From positions 1,674,001 through 1,738,000 of the forward strand of contig NZ_CP109078.1 in the NCBI RefSeq assembly GCF_035917455.1: DNA of 64,000 bases, written 5' to 3'. Below are positions 26,054 to 37,452 of this stretch, one piece after another (position 1 is the stretch's first letter; each line of letters opens with the position of its first letter). The notes beneath the pieces were generated by a model. It saw only the letters and a list, made by a program, of their open reading frames with translations, made no database searches and was not told the origin of the DNA. This stretch comes from Micromonospora sp. NBC_01796 (lineage in GTDB: Bacteria > Actinomycetota > Actinomycetes > Mycobacteriales > Micromonosporaceae). The translations under genes were made by a program, and so were the position numbers.

Positions 26054-27682
26054 TTAGCCCATGTGGGGGTAACGGTGGTCGGTTGCGGGGACGAAGGTCT
26101 CCTTGATGGTCCGGGGGGAGATCCACCGGGCCAGGTTGTGCCAGGAGCCGGCCTTGTCGTTGGTGCCGCTGGCCCGGGCGCCGCCGAACGGTTGCTGGCC
26201 GACGACGGCACCGGTCGGCTTGTCGTTGAGGTAGAAGTTGCCGGCCGCGTACCGCAGCGCCCCGCTCGCCCAGTCCAGCACCCGGCGGTCGGTGGCGAAG
26301 ATCGAGCCGGTCAGCGCGTACGGGGCGACCGACTCCGCCTGTGCCACCACATCCTCGAACCGGGCGTCGTCGAACACGTGCACGCCGAGGATCGGGCCGA
26401 AGTACTCGGTGGTGAAGACCTCGTGACCCGGGTCGTCGCACTCCAGCAGGGTGGGGCGGACGAAGTAACCGACCGAGTCGTCGGCCGTGCCACCGGCGAG
26501 CACCCGGCAGCTGTCGGCATTCTTGATCATGTCCAGGGCGGTGGCGTGCCGGGCGAACGCCCTGGCGTCGATCACCGCGCCGCCGAAGTTGGAGAAGTCG
26601 GTGACGTCGCCGTACTTCAGTGACTCGACGGTGGCGGCGAGCCGGTCGCGCAGGCCGCCCTCCCACAGCGACCGGGGCACGTACGCCCGGGACGCCGCCG
26701 AACACTTCTGACCCTGGTACTCGTACGCCCCGCGAACCAGCGCGGTGTGCAGCGCGTCCACGTCGGCGCTGCTGTGCGCGATGACGAAGTCCTTGCCGCC
26801 GGTCTCCCCGACCAGCCGCGGGTAGCCCCGGTAGCCGCCCAGGTTCTCCCCCACGGTCCGCCAGAGCTGCTGGAAGACCTTGGTCGAACCGGTGAAGTGG
26901 ATGCCGGCGAGATCCGGGTCGGCGAGGACCACCTCGGAGACCTCCACGCCGTGCCCGGTGACCATGTTGATCACGCCCGGCGGCAGGCCGGCCGCCTCGA
27001 AGAGCTGCATGGTGAAGTGGGCCGCGAACTGCTGGGTCGGCGCCGGCTTCCAGACCACCGTGTTGCCCAGCAGCGCCGGAGCGGCCGGCAGGTTCGCCGC
27101 GATCGCGGTGAAGTTGAACGGGGTGACCGCGTAGACGAAGCCCTCCAGCGGGCGGTGGTCGAACTGGTTCCACACCCCGGCGGACGAGTTCGGCTGCTCG
27201 GCCAGGAGCTTGCGGGCGAAGTGCACGTTGAACCGGAGGAAGTCGATCAGCTCACAGGCGGCGTCGATCTCGGCCTGGATCGCCGTCTTCGACTGGCCCA
27301 GCATGGTCGCGGCGTTGAGGGTGTCCCGCCACGGTCCGGCGAGCAGGTCGGCCGCCCGGAGGAACACCGCGGCCCGGTCGGCAAAGGACAAACCGCGCCA
27401 CATCGGGGCAGCTTCCTTGGCGGCCGTCACCGCCGCCTGAGCATCCGCGTTGGTTGCGTTGTGGGTGACCCCCAGCACATGCTGGTGCCGGTGCGGCTGT
27501 ACGACGTCGATCGCGGCGCCCGCAGCCATCCGTTGCCGACCGCCGACCGTCATCGGCAGGTCCAGCCGCTCCGCGGCCAGTTCGCCGAGCCGCCGCTGCA
27601 GGCTGTCCCGCTCGGCGCTCCCCGGCGCGTAGTCGCGAACCGGCTCGTTACGCGGCTCGGGTACGGAAAGTACGGCGTCCAT
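26054..27682 (-). CDS. L-glutamate gamma-semialdehyde (P5C) dehydrogenase
   Basis: This 542-residue aldehyde dehydrogenase oxidises the proline breakdown product P5C/glutamate semialdehyde to glutamate with NAD. It has the long N-terminal segment typical of the P5CDH branch (EPVRDYAPGSAERDSL), VTPFNFTAIAANLPAAPAL, the glutamate base in GETGGKD, the nucleophile in GQKCSAASR and the C-terminal PFGGARASGTNDKAG. The ATG at 27682 follows AGGAGC; the frame upstream is not coding. No proline dehydrogenase gene is next to it in the window. Confidence 0.94.
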   Translation of the reverse strand: MDAVLSVPEPRNEPVRDYAPGSAERDSLQRRLGELAAERLDLPMTVGGRQRMAAGAAIDVVQPHRHQHVLGVTHNATNADAQAAVTAAKEAAPMWRGLSFADRAAVFLRAADLLAGPWRDTLNAATMLGQSKTAIQAEIDAACELIDFLRFNVHFARKLLAEQPNSSAGVWNQFDHRPLEGFVYAVTPFNFTAIAANLPAAPALLGNTVVWKPAPTQQFAAHFTMQLFEAAGLPPGVINMVTGHGVEVSEVVLADPDLAGIHFTGSTKVFQQLWRTVGENLGGYRGYPRLVGETGGKDFVIAHSSADVDALHTALVRGAYEYQGQKCSAASRAYVPRSLWEGGLRDRLAATVESLKYGDVTDFSNFGGAVIDARAFARHATALDMIKNADSCRVLAGGTADDSVGYFVRPTLLECDDPGHEVFTTEYFGPILGVHVFDDARFEDVVAQAESVAPYALTGSIFATDRRVLDWASGALRYAAGNFYLNDKPTGAVVGQQPFGGARASGTNDKAGSWHNLARWISPRTIKETFVPATDHRYPHMG

Positions 27683-27999
27683 CGCATGCTCCTGAACGAT
27701 CTCGACAACGTCGGCGAAATCGGACCCACCTGTTCCGGCCGGTCGGCCGGTCGCCGTGGCCCGTTCACCGGGGGTGCCGGTTATCCGGGGGTGGGACCTG
27801 GGCCAATCCTCCCACGCACGCCGGCCCGGACGGATCACGGCACGACCCGGAGCGGCCCCGGCGGGACCGGACCGCGCAGGCGGCCCGTGGCCCGGACCGG
27901 CGCGCCACGTACGCTGAGAGGCCCGGCGACCCAACCACGCCGCGCCCCCTCCCGCCGCTGCGGCGGCGCGGCGGGCGGGTACCCGTTGAAGGGGAGACG

Positions 28000-29178
28000 A
28001 TGAGCACACAGTCCGGCAGCACCGCGGTATCGCCCCCGGACCGGTCGGCCACCACCACGGCCGCACCGACGCCGGACGGCGGCACCACCCCGCCCACGTA
28101 CGCCCCTGCGGCACTCGGCCTCGGCGTGCTGGCGATCGGCTGGCTCGCCGCGATGCTCTGGATCGGCCAGGCCGAGATCACCTCCTCGGACATCAACTCG
28201 ATCGTGATCGCCATGGCCGCGCTCGCCCTGCCCGGCCTGATCTCGGCCAGCATGGTCGGCGGCGCCGCGGCGGCCGTCGTGGCGGCCAACCTGCTCACCC
28301 GGCGCGGGGTCCACCGCAGCACCCCCAGGTTCGCGGCAGCGGTCGGTGCCGGGCTGCTCGTCGGGCTGCTCGCCGCACTCACCGTGACCCTGAGCTACGG
28401 CGACGGCGACTCGATCACGGTCCTGGCCGGCACCGTCGCCGCGGCCGCCACCGTCGGCGGAATCGCCGGGGGCGTACGGGCGGTGCCGGTGGTGGGAGCC
28501 GTGGTCGCCGCCGGGCTGACCGTCTTCGTGATCAACACGGCTCTGAACATCTTCAAGGACCCGCTGCTCTCGCTCTACGGCTACGGCGACACCGACCAGT
28601 CGCAGACCAACGCCCTGGAGTGGTTCTCCCGTACCGGTTCGATCGGCGGCGGGCTCGTCGCCGGGCTGCTGGTCTTCTTCTACCTCGGCCTGGCCCGACG
28701 CCGGACCCTCGCGCTGAACCCCCGGGCCAGCCTGCCGCGCTGGCCCGCCTACCTGGTCGCGGGCGCCGGCCCCGGGCTGCTCCTGCTCGCGGCCGAACTG
28801 CTCACCCAGACCGCCGGTGCCCGGCTGCTGGCCGCCGCCGGATCGCTCAGCGAGGTCGACCGGGGGCTCCAGGACCAGCTCAGCGAATACCGGTCGAACC
28901 AGGCCCTCTGGGTGCTCTTCGTCGGCGCGCTCACCGCGCTCATCGCCTTCGGGCGCACCCTGCGCCCGGCCGGCGCCGAGCCGGAGGACGAGACCGCGAC
29001 CGAGTTCACCGACGAGGTGGAGGTCGAGGACCGGGTGGCGGACGAGGACGGGATCTCGGACGAGGACCCGGTGGCGGGCGAACGGCTCGATCCGGACGAC
29101 GACGAGATCGGATGGGACGACGAGGGCGGCACCGACAAGCGATCGGCCGACCGCCGCCCGGACACCGCCCGCTCCTGA
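28000..29178 (+). CDS. integral membrane protein with acidic tail
   Basis: This 392-residue protein has a proline/threonine-rich head (1-38), about eight hydrophobic segments between 40 and 325, and a strongly acidic, charged tail (about 335-392). The tail is probably cytoplasmic. Glycine- and alanine-rich helices dominate. I do not recognise a functional family; similar actinobacterial genes are annotated only as membrane proteins. GAAGGGGAGA precedes the ATG. It is divergent from the P5C dehydrogenase gene and convergent with the DUF6912-like gene. Confidence 0.8.
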   Translation: MSTQSGSTAVSPPDRSATTTAAPTPDGGTTPPTYAPAALGLGVLAIGWLAAMLWIGQAEITSSDINSIVIAMAALALPGLISASMVGGAAAAVVAANLLTRRGVHRSTPRFAAAVGAGLLVGLLAALTVTLSYGDGDSITVLAGTVAAAATVGGIAGGVRAVPVVGAVVAAGLTVFVINTALNIFKDPLLSLYGYGDTDQSQTNALEWFSRTGSIGGGLVAGLLVFFYLGLARRRTLALNPRASLPRWPAYLVAGAGPGLLLLAAELLTQTAGARLLAAAGSLSEVDRGLQDQLSEYRSNQALWVLFVGALTALIAFGRTLRPAGAEPEDETATEFTDEVEVEDRVADEDGISDEDPVAGERLDPDDDEIGWDDEGGTDKRSADRRPDTARS

Positions 29179-29219
29179 CCCTCCGCTCCCCCGGCAGGTA
29201 GCCCCTGCCGCCGGCCCGG

Positions 29220-29720
29220 TCAGCCGAGGTCGTCCAGCTCGGAGATGTCGTACCAGGCCAGTTCGTGGTCCTCGACGCCGTCGACGGTGAACTGCGCGTC
29301 CTCGTCACCGGCGAGCGCCTCGTTCACCACCGCGACCGCCGCGCTCACGTCCTCGACCGCCTCGCTGTCGTCGAGGTGGATCGCGGCCACCGCGCCCACC
29401 GGGACCGCCTTGTCCAGGCGTACGGTGCTGGATCCCAGCTCGACCTCGGCCCGCTGCACCGCCTCGGCGGGCAGGTCGGCGGAGACCACCACCCGACGAC
29501 GGGGGGCGTCGGGATCCTCCCGGAGCAGCCGCAGCGCGTCCTGGGCGGCGCGGGTGAAGGCGACGTACTCCAGTTCCTCCTCGTCGCCCTCGGCGTACCA
29601 CTCGCGCAGCATCGGTGTCACCGCGTGCGCCTCGGTGGCGGGCAACTCGCCCTGCTTGCGCAGGGCGGCCAGCATCGGCACGGTAGCCGGGAGGTACACC
29701 CGAACCAGTTCTGCGCGCAC
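29220..29720 (-). CDS. DUF6912-like conserved actinobacterial protein
   Basis: This 166-residue soluble acidic protein begins with a beta-strand ([11 protein letters not shown]) and contains [26 protein letters not shown], and a C-terminal acidic [11 protein letters not shown]. It resembles a conserved actinobacterial family of unknown function (DUF6912). A GTG start at 29720 follows GGGGGAG. The neighbour in the divergent direction is the HTH gene at 29988. No function can be proposed. Confidence 0.7.
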   Translation of the reverse strand: MRAELVRVYLPATVPMLAALRKQGELPATEAHAVTPMLREWYAEGDEEELEYVAFTRAAQDALRLLREDPDAPRRRVVVSADLPAEAVQRAEVELGSSTVRLDKAVPVGAVAAIHLDDSEAVEDVSAAVAVVNEALAGDEDAQFTVDGVEDHELAWYDISELDDLG

Positions 29721-29951
29721 CGTTCTCGTCTCCCCCGCTCGACAACGCCACCGGCGGCGCTGACCCCCACAACGCCGAATCGTCCGACGCCGTCCCTGTC
29801 ATACACCCCGCCGGGCCGGACCGGAAGCGTGCCCCTCCCGGCTGTGGCCGATCAGCAACGTCGGCCACGCCCGCCCGGTCGCCCGGTACCGGTGCGCCCC
29901 CGGAGGGGGTCCGGGTGGGAACCACGGTCGAGCGGGAAACGGCAGTCGATG

Positions 29952-29967
29952 GCAAACTGAAGCAAAC
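29952..29967 (+). promoter_or_regulatory. GCAAAC-N4-GCAAAC direct repeat upstream of the HTH gene
   Basis: GCAAAC occurs at 29952 and again at 29962, exactly one helical turn apart, 20 bases before the GTG start of the excisionase-like regulator. The same doublet recurs at 30322/30332 after the gene, so it is a candidate autoregulatory operator. Confidence 0.5.
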
Positions 29968-29987
29968 ACGACCACCGGGAGTCACTC

Positions 29988-30215
29988 GTGGAGCCCAGGT
30001 TCCTGCTGCTGTCCGACGTCGCCGCCGAGCTGAACGTCTCGGACTCGCAGGTCTACCACATGGTGCGCAGCGGGGAGCTGCCCGCGATCAAGATCGGTGG
30101 CCGGGGTCAGTGGCGGGTCGAACGGGCCCAACTGGAGCAGTACATCCAGCACAAGTACGCCGAAACCGCCGACTGGGTACGCAGCAACCCGCTGATCGAG
30201 CGCGACCCGGAGTAG
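29988..30215 (+). CDS. excisionase/BldC-type HTH DNA-binding protein
   Basis: This 75-residue protein consists of one MerR-like winged helix-turn-helix of the excisionase/BldC kind: LLLSDVAAELNVSDSQVYHMVRSGELPAIKI, then the wing GGRGQWRVERAQLEQYI. It has no effector domain. GGGAG precedes the GTG at 29988. Proteins of this class bind head-to-tail on direct repeats, and phased GCAAAC repeats lie on both sides of this gene. A hairpin follows the stop. It could be a small global regulator; no phage or integrase genes are near, so a true excisionase is unlikely. Confidence 0.88.
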   Translation: MEPRFLLLSDVAAELNVSDSQVYHMVRSGELPAIKIGGRGQWRVERAQLEQYIQHKYAETADWVRSNPLIERDPE

Positions 30216-30226
30216 CCGTACCCGTC

Positions 30227-30259
30227 GAGCGGGTGTCACCACCTGGTGGCATCCCGCTC
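30227..30259 (+). terminator. hairpin terminator after the HTH gene
   Basis: GAGCGGG(T)GTCACC at 30227-30240 pairs with 30245-30259 with one bulge, making a stem of about 14 bp and a 4-base loop, 12 bases after the stop. Confidence 0.6.
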
Positions 30260-30301
30260 CGTGCTGCCCGGAAAACCTTGACGAGCCATCCATCGTTCGC
30301 T

Positions 30302-30357
30302 ACAAATGTGATTGGTCGGAGGCAAACGAAAGCAAACGCAAGATCAAGAAGGGAAAC
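30302..30357 (+). promoter_or_regulatory. 10-bp phased GCAAAC-like repeats
   Basis: ACAAAT (30302), GCAAAC (30322), GCAAAC (30332) and GGAAAC (30352) all lie on the same 10-base phase. They precede or overlap the start of the Rv3235-family gene and match the doublet at 29952/29962. Confidence 0.5.
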
Positions 30358-30971
30358 TCAAGCCCGCCGTACGGACCAGGCCACTCGCCCGCCCCGCCGT
30401 ACGACTGCGACCGGTGCCCCCGCTCGACCCTCCGTTCGACGACGAACTGGCCGGGCCTGGCTGGGTCGCCGGGCTCGACGGGCAGCTCGCCCTGCCACTG
30501 TCCGTTCCGGTGCCGAGGGTCGGCGGATCCGGGGCCACCGACCGGGCCCCCGCCACACCCGTGGCGCCCGCGGCCCTGCCACCGGAGGCGTTGGCCACCG
30601 CCTCGGCGGAGGCACGACAGGCGGCCTACCGGTTCCTGAGCACCGCTCTGGAGATCCTGAACGGCTACCGACCGGCCGCCCACGTCCGGCCCCTGTCGGT
30701 CGGCGCCGACGCGACCGCGATCACCGAGCAGCTCGTCGCCGCCACCCGGCGACTGGGCGAGCACCGCCGCCAGCGCCCGGCCGTACGCCCACCCGGGGCG
30801 GGCGCGGGGCACGTGGCCGTACGCCTGCGGCTGCTGCGGGTCTCCGAACCACACCAGGGGATCGCCGAGGCCGCCGCCGTACTCGGGTCGGACGAACGGA
30901 GCTGGGCGATGGCGTACCGGCTGGAACGGCGGCGGGGGAGCTGGCTCGGCACCTACACGCGGGTGCTCTGA
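30312..30971 (+). CDS. Rv3235-family protein
   Basis: This protein of up to 219 residues resembles the small actinobacterial Rv3235 family encoded near secA. It has a proline-rich N-terminal region (RLRPVPPLDPPFDDE), a low-complexity linker, and a compact C-terminal domain of about 110 residues ending RLERRRGSWLGTYTRVL. Function is unknown. The start is doubtful: TTG at 30312 has no ribosome site and lies inside phased repeats, so initiation further in (for example GTG at 30414) is possible. It converges on secA with a perfect bidirectional hairpin between. Confidence 0.75.
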   Translation: MVGGKRKQTQDQEGKLKPAVRTRPLARPAVRLRPVPPLDPPFDDELAGPGWVAGLDGQLALPLSVPVPRVGGSGATDRAPATPVAPAALPPEALATASAEARQAAYRFLSTALEILNGYRPAAHVRPLSVGADATAITEQLVAATRRLGEHRRQRPAVRPPGAGAGHVAVRLRLLRVSEPHQGIAEAAAVLGSDERSWAMAYRLERRRGSWLGTYTRVL

Positions 30972-31005
30972 GGCGGGCGGACCCCACGCCCAGGTGCTCT
31001 GAGGC
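30962..31005 (+). repeat. 31-base-period duplication at the gene end
   Basis: GGTGCTCTGAGGC occurs at 30962 and again at 30993. The first copy contains the last codons and stop of the Rv3235-family gene, so the second is a duplicated gene end. Confidence 0.7.
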
Positions 31006-31045
31006 AGGCCGACCACGGGCGGTGGCCTGAAGGTGGAAACGGAAA

Positions 31046-31093
31046 CCGGGTCCGGTTCCGGCCACCTGTGTCGGTGGGCGGAACCGGACCCGG
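31046..31093. terminator. bidirectional terminator
   Basis: CCGGGTCCGGTTCCG (31046-31060) pairs perfectly with 31079-31093 between the convergent Rv3235-family gene and secA. Confidence 0.8.
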
Positions 31094-31137
31094 ATCGGTA
31101 GTTGCCTGCCGGCGCCCGTTGCGCGCCAGCGGGTCGG

Positions 31138-33993
<2,856 letters not shown>

Positions 33994-34156
33994 GGATCAA
34001 CGCTCCCCTAGACGGTCTGCCGAACCATCGTAGGCGCTCCGCCGGGGCAATCGGCAGCCGCGCTGTCGACCGGTCCGAGCTAACCGGACAATTCACCCTA
34101 TAGGTTCGAGCAGACGCGCCGAATCCAGTTACGCCCAGGGCGAACTCTCCGGCAAG

Positions 34157-35368
34157 ATGGCCGACGTGAAGCCCGTGGAGATCATCGAGGGCGGCCTACT
34201 GCTCCGCCCCTGGAATCCGGCGGACGCGAGCGCCGTACACCGGGCCTGCCAGGATCCGGACATCCGGCGCTGGACCACTGTTCCCGCCCCCTACCTGCCA
34301 GAACACGCGAAGGGATTCGTCGGCGGCAGCGCACCGGCGGCCTGGGAGGCGGGCACCGGCGCCCCGTTCGCGGTCTGCGACGCCGCCACCGGCGAACTGC
34401 TCGGCTCCTGCGGCCTGGTGACGATCGACCAGAGCCTGCGGTCGGGTGAGGTGGGCTACTGGACCGCCCCCTGGGCCCGGGGTCGCGCCGTCGCCGTCCG
34501 GGCCACCCGCGCCGTCGCCCGATGGGCGTTCCGGGACCTCGGCCTGCGCCGGGTGATCTGGCAGGCCGAGGTGGGCAACCACGCCTCCCGGCTGGTCGCG
34601 CTCCGGGCCGGGTTCCGGGTCGAGGGTGAACTCCGGCTGGCGCAGCCACATCCCCGGGGCGGTTCCGACGGCTGGATCGGTTCGCTGCTCCCGGAGGACC
34701 TGCCCGAGCCGGACACCGACCCGACCGGAACCGGTGGGCCGGCCGGACCGGGCTCGCTCGTGGCCCGCCGGGCCGCGGTCTTCGGCCGCCCGCAACCGGT
34801 GCTGTTCGCCACCACTGCGGACGGGGAGATCCGGCTGCGCCGGCCGGAGGAACGCGACCTGGACGCGATGGTCACCGCCTGCCGCGACCCGTGGGCGCTG
34901 CGCTGGCTGAGCCTGCCGGACCCGTACCAGCGCTCGGACGCGGAGTTCTTCACCCACCGGCACACCGCCCTGCGCTGGGGACGCGGCGACGGGGCGGTGT
35001 TCGTCATCGCCGACCCGGAGGACAACTTCGCCGGCACCATGGAGCTACGCCTGAACGGCAACGACCCCGGCGTGGCCGACGTCGGTTACCTGGTCGCACC
35101 GCACGCCCGGGGGCGCGGCTACTGCCCCCGGGCACTCGCCGCCGTCTGCGCCTGGGGTCTCAGCAGCCTCGCCCTCGCCCGGATCGAATGGCGGGCCCAC
35201 GTCGGCAACGACGCCTCCCGGCGGGCCGCCGAGAAGGTCGGCTTCGTGGTGGAGGGCATCAGCCGGCAGGGCATCCCGCACCGGGGTGGCCGGGTGGACG
35301 TCTGGGTCGGCGCGCTGCTGGCGGAGGACGGCGTCGTACCTGGCCGGGCCGGCGCGGGCACGGCGTGA
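34157..35368 (+). CDS. double-GNAT acetyltransferase
   Basis: This 403-residue protein holds two RimJ/RimL-type GNAT domains in tandem, at about 8-175 and 215-390. Each shows the acetyl-CoA loop pattern: GYWTAPWARGRAVAVRAT in the first, GYLVAPHARGRGYCPRAL in the second. Each also has the late N-x-A-S-R-x-x-x-K/R-x-G-F element. The first domain's loop deviates (RGRAV instead of RGRGV) and may bind CoA weakly. It overlaps the next gene, also a double GNAT, by four bases (GTGA), so the pair is one operon. Targets may be N-terminal amines or small amines; none can be assigned. Confidence 0.88.
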   Translation: MADVKPVEIIEGGLLLRPWNPADASAVHRACQDPDIRRWTTVPAPYLPEHAKGFVGGSAPAAWEAGTGAPFAVCDAATGELLGSCGLVTIDQSLRSGEVGYWTAPWARGRAVAVRATRAVARWAFRDLGLRRVIWQAEVGNHASRLVALRAGFRVEGELRLAQPHPRGGSDGWIGSLLPEDLPEPDTDPTGTGGPAGPGSLVARRAAVFGRPQPVLFATTADGEIRLRRPEERDLDAMVTACRDPWALRWLSLPDPYQRSDAEFFTHRHTALRWGRGDGAVFVIADPEDNFAGTMELRLNGNDPGVADVGYLVAPHARGRGYCPRALAAVCAWGLSSLALARIEWRAHVGNDASRRAAEKVGFVVEGISRQGIPHRGGRVDVWVGALLAEDGVVPGRAGAGTA

Positions 35369-36477
35369 ACCGGGAGACCATCGAGGCGCCCGGCGTACGG
35401 CTGCGACTGTTCCGCGACGCCGACCTCGAAGACCTGATGGTGGGCTGCAACGACCCGCTGACCCGACGGTTCCTCCCGCACCTGCCCGGCCCGTACACCG
35501 CCGCCGACGCCCACTGGTGGATCAGCGACGGTACGGCGGCGGTCTGGGCCCGAGGCGGTGCGGCGTACGCGATCGCCGACCCGGCCACCGACCGCCTCCT
35601 CGGCGGAATCGGCATCGACCAGGTCGCACCCGCGCGGGGTCAGGGCGAGATCGGCTACTGGGTGACGCCCCGCGCCCGTGGTCGCGGGGTGGCCACCGCC
35701 GCCACCACCCTGCTGGCCGGGCGGGCTCTGACCCACGGCTTCGCCCGGCTGGAACTGCTCACCGACCCGGAGAACGTGGCGAGCCAGCGGGTGGCCCTGG
35801 GCAGCGGGTTCAGCCGCGAGGGGATCCGGCGCGGCGCCGGGAACGCCCCCGACGGCAGCCGGCACGACCTGGTGGCCTGGGCCCGGCTGGCGGACGATCC
35901 GCCCGGTCCGGCGGCCCGGCTCCTGCCGGACCTCCCCGGCGGGCTGCTGACCGACGGCGTGGTCACGCTCCGCCCGCTGACCGCGGCCGACACGGAGTTC
36001 GTGCACCGGCTGCGGAGCCTGCCGGAGATGGTCGCGACCAGCGTGCCGCCGGTCGCACCGGAGCGCGCCGAGGTGGCGGACCGGTGTGCCCGCGCACCGG
36101 GCCAGTGGCTGGCCGGCGAACGCGCCGACCTGGTCATCCTGGACACCGCCACCGGTACGCCGGCCGGCGAGATCGGGCTCTACTACCAGGAACCGCAGAC
36201 CGGCCAGGCCATGATCGGGTACGGCATGGGCCCGGAATGGCGGGGCCGGGGTTACCCGACCCGCGCCGCCCGGCTGGTGGCCCGGTGGGCGTTCGAGGAC
36301 GCCGGGATCGAGCGGTTGATCGCCGGCGCCGCACCGGACAATCCCGGCTCCCGGCGGGTGTTGGAGAAGGCCGGTTTCCGGCAGGAGGGTGAGCTACGGG
36401 GCCGGCTGCCCGGTCCCGCCGGACGGCGGCTGGACGACGTGCTCTACGGAATGCTGCCGCAGGACCTGCGCCGCTGA
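35365..36477 (+). CDS. double-GNAT acetyltransferase
   Basis: This 370-residue protein again has two GNAT domains (about 8-175 and 195-360). The CoA loops are GYWVTPRARGRGVATAAT and GYGMGPEWRGRGYPTRAA, both with a full R-G-R-G. It starts at a GTG inside the stop of the upstream double-GNAT gene (GTGA overlap), implying translational coupling. Four acetyltransferase domains are thus made from one message. They probably arose by duplication of a single RimL-like domain. Substrates are unknown. Confidence 0.88.
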   Translation: MNRETIEAPGVRLRLFRDADLEDLMVGCNDPLTRRFLPHLPGPYTAADAHWWISDGTAAVWARGGAAYAIADPATDRLLGGIGIDQVAPARGQGEIGYWVTPRARGRGVATAATTLLAGRALTHGFARLELLTDPENVASQRVALGSGFSREGIRRGAGNAPDGSRHDLVAWARLADDPPGPAARLLPDLPGGLLTDGVVTLRPLTAADTEFVHRLRSLPEMVATSVPPVAPERAEVADRCARAPGQWLAGERADLVILDTATGTPAGEIGLYYQEPQTGQAMIGYGMGPEWRGRGYPTRAARLVARWAFEDAGIERLIAGAAPDNPGSRRVLEKAGFRQEGELRGRLPGPAGRRLDDVLYGMLPQDLRR

Positions 36478-36549
36478 GCTACCGCCGGCGGATCCGGCCC
36501 GGCCGGGCGGGGCGAGTTGCCGCTGCGCCCCGCGCGACCGACCGGCGCC

Positions 36550-37197
36550 CTACTCGGTGAGCGCGATGAGCCCGTAGTCGTAGCCCTTGCGCCGGTAGAC
36601 GACGCTGGACCGTCCGGTTTCCTTGTCCAGGAACAGGTAGAAGTCGTGCCCGACGAGTTCCATCTGGAACAGCGCGTCGTCGACGGTCATCGGCTCGGCC
36701 GGGTGCAGTTTCGCCCGGGCGATGTGGCCCGGCTCGTGCTCCTCGTAGCCGTAGCCGTACGGGTCCTCGGTGGACTCCGGCTCGTCCCGGAGGTCCGGGT
36801 CGGCGGTCAGGGTGGCCACGGCGGAGTCGCCGAGGTCGGCCACTGGCAGGCCGGCCGTCGCGGCGGCGACGGAGATCGGCGCATGCCGGCCACGGTGCAC
36901 CCGGCGGCGGTCGGCAGCCCGGCGCAGCCGGGTGTCGAGCTTGGCTATCGCCACATCCAGGGCGCTGTAGAAGTCTTTGGCGCACGCCTCGGCGCGCACG
37001 ACGGGTCCGCGAGAGACGCAGGTTATCTCTACTCGCTGACAGTTGTCAGCCTGTCGCGGATTGCGTTCGTGGGACAGCTCGACGTCGACTCGAATGAGCT
37101 TGTGATCGTAGCGCTCGATCTTCGCGAGCTTGTCGGCTACATGAACCCGGTAATGCTCCGGGACTTCGACGTTACGGCCCTTGACCACGACATCCAT
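36550..37197 (-). CDS. hpf: ribosome hibernation-promoting factor, long form
   Basis: This 215-residue protein joins an N-terminal S30AE domain (about 1-100, with VDVELSHERNP and FYSALDVAIAKLDTRL) to a C-terminal dimerisation domain (about 155-215, with MTVDDALFQMELVGHDFYLFLDKETG and VVYRRKGYDYGLI). This is the long HPF that forms inactive 100S ribosomes in stationary phase. The linker is rich in acidic residues. It is followed by a gap of 255 bases to comF on the upstream side, which should carry its stress-responsive promoter. Confidence 0.96.
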   Translation of the reverse strand: MDVVVKGRNVEVPEHYRVHVADKLAKIERYDHKLIRVDVELSHERNPRQADNCQRVEITCVSRGPVVRAEACAKDFYSALDVAIAKLDTRLRRAADRRRVHRGRHAPISVAAATAGLPVADLGDSAVATLTADPDLRDEPESTEDPYGYGYEEHEPGHIARAKLHPAEPMTVDDALFQMELVGHDFYLFLDKETGRSSVVYRRKGYDYGLIALTE

Positions 37198-37452
37198 GCG
37201 TGACCTCCTGTGATCGGACGGTCCGGAAACAGAAAAACCCGGTCAGCCTGCCTCCAGGAATCGTCCTTCGGCACCGACCGGTCGAGAATGACGCCGCCTC
37301 CTTCCTTAAACCCGGGGCGGGGTGGAGTCCCCCTCATACCCCCGGTCCCCAAAACGCTAACTCCTGTTCTTCCTATAGTCACCCCCCGCTACCAAGAACC
37401 TTTGGAAACAGTCACTTGTGGCACGATCGTGTGAAATCGGCTGCACGGACCG
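37198..37452 (-). promoter_or_regulatory. hpf: hpf upstream region
   Basis: This 255-base gap between comF and hpf contains the hpf leader and promoter. TGACCTCCTG at 37201 gives hpf a strong AGGAGGT ribosome site on the minus strand. The rest is mixed composition with an AT-rich part around 37350-37435. No riboswitch-like fold was recognised. Confidence 0.45.

Noticed and set aside
29988-30215. Phage or integrative-element excisionase
   Set aside because: No integrase, replication or attachment repeat is near, and the gene lies in a conserved chromosomal block.
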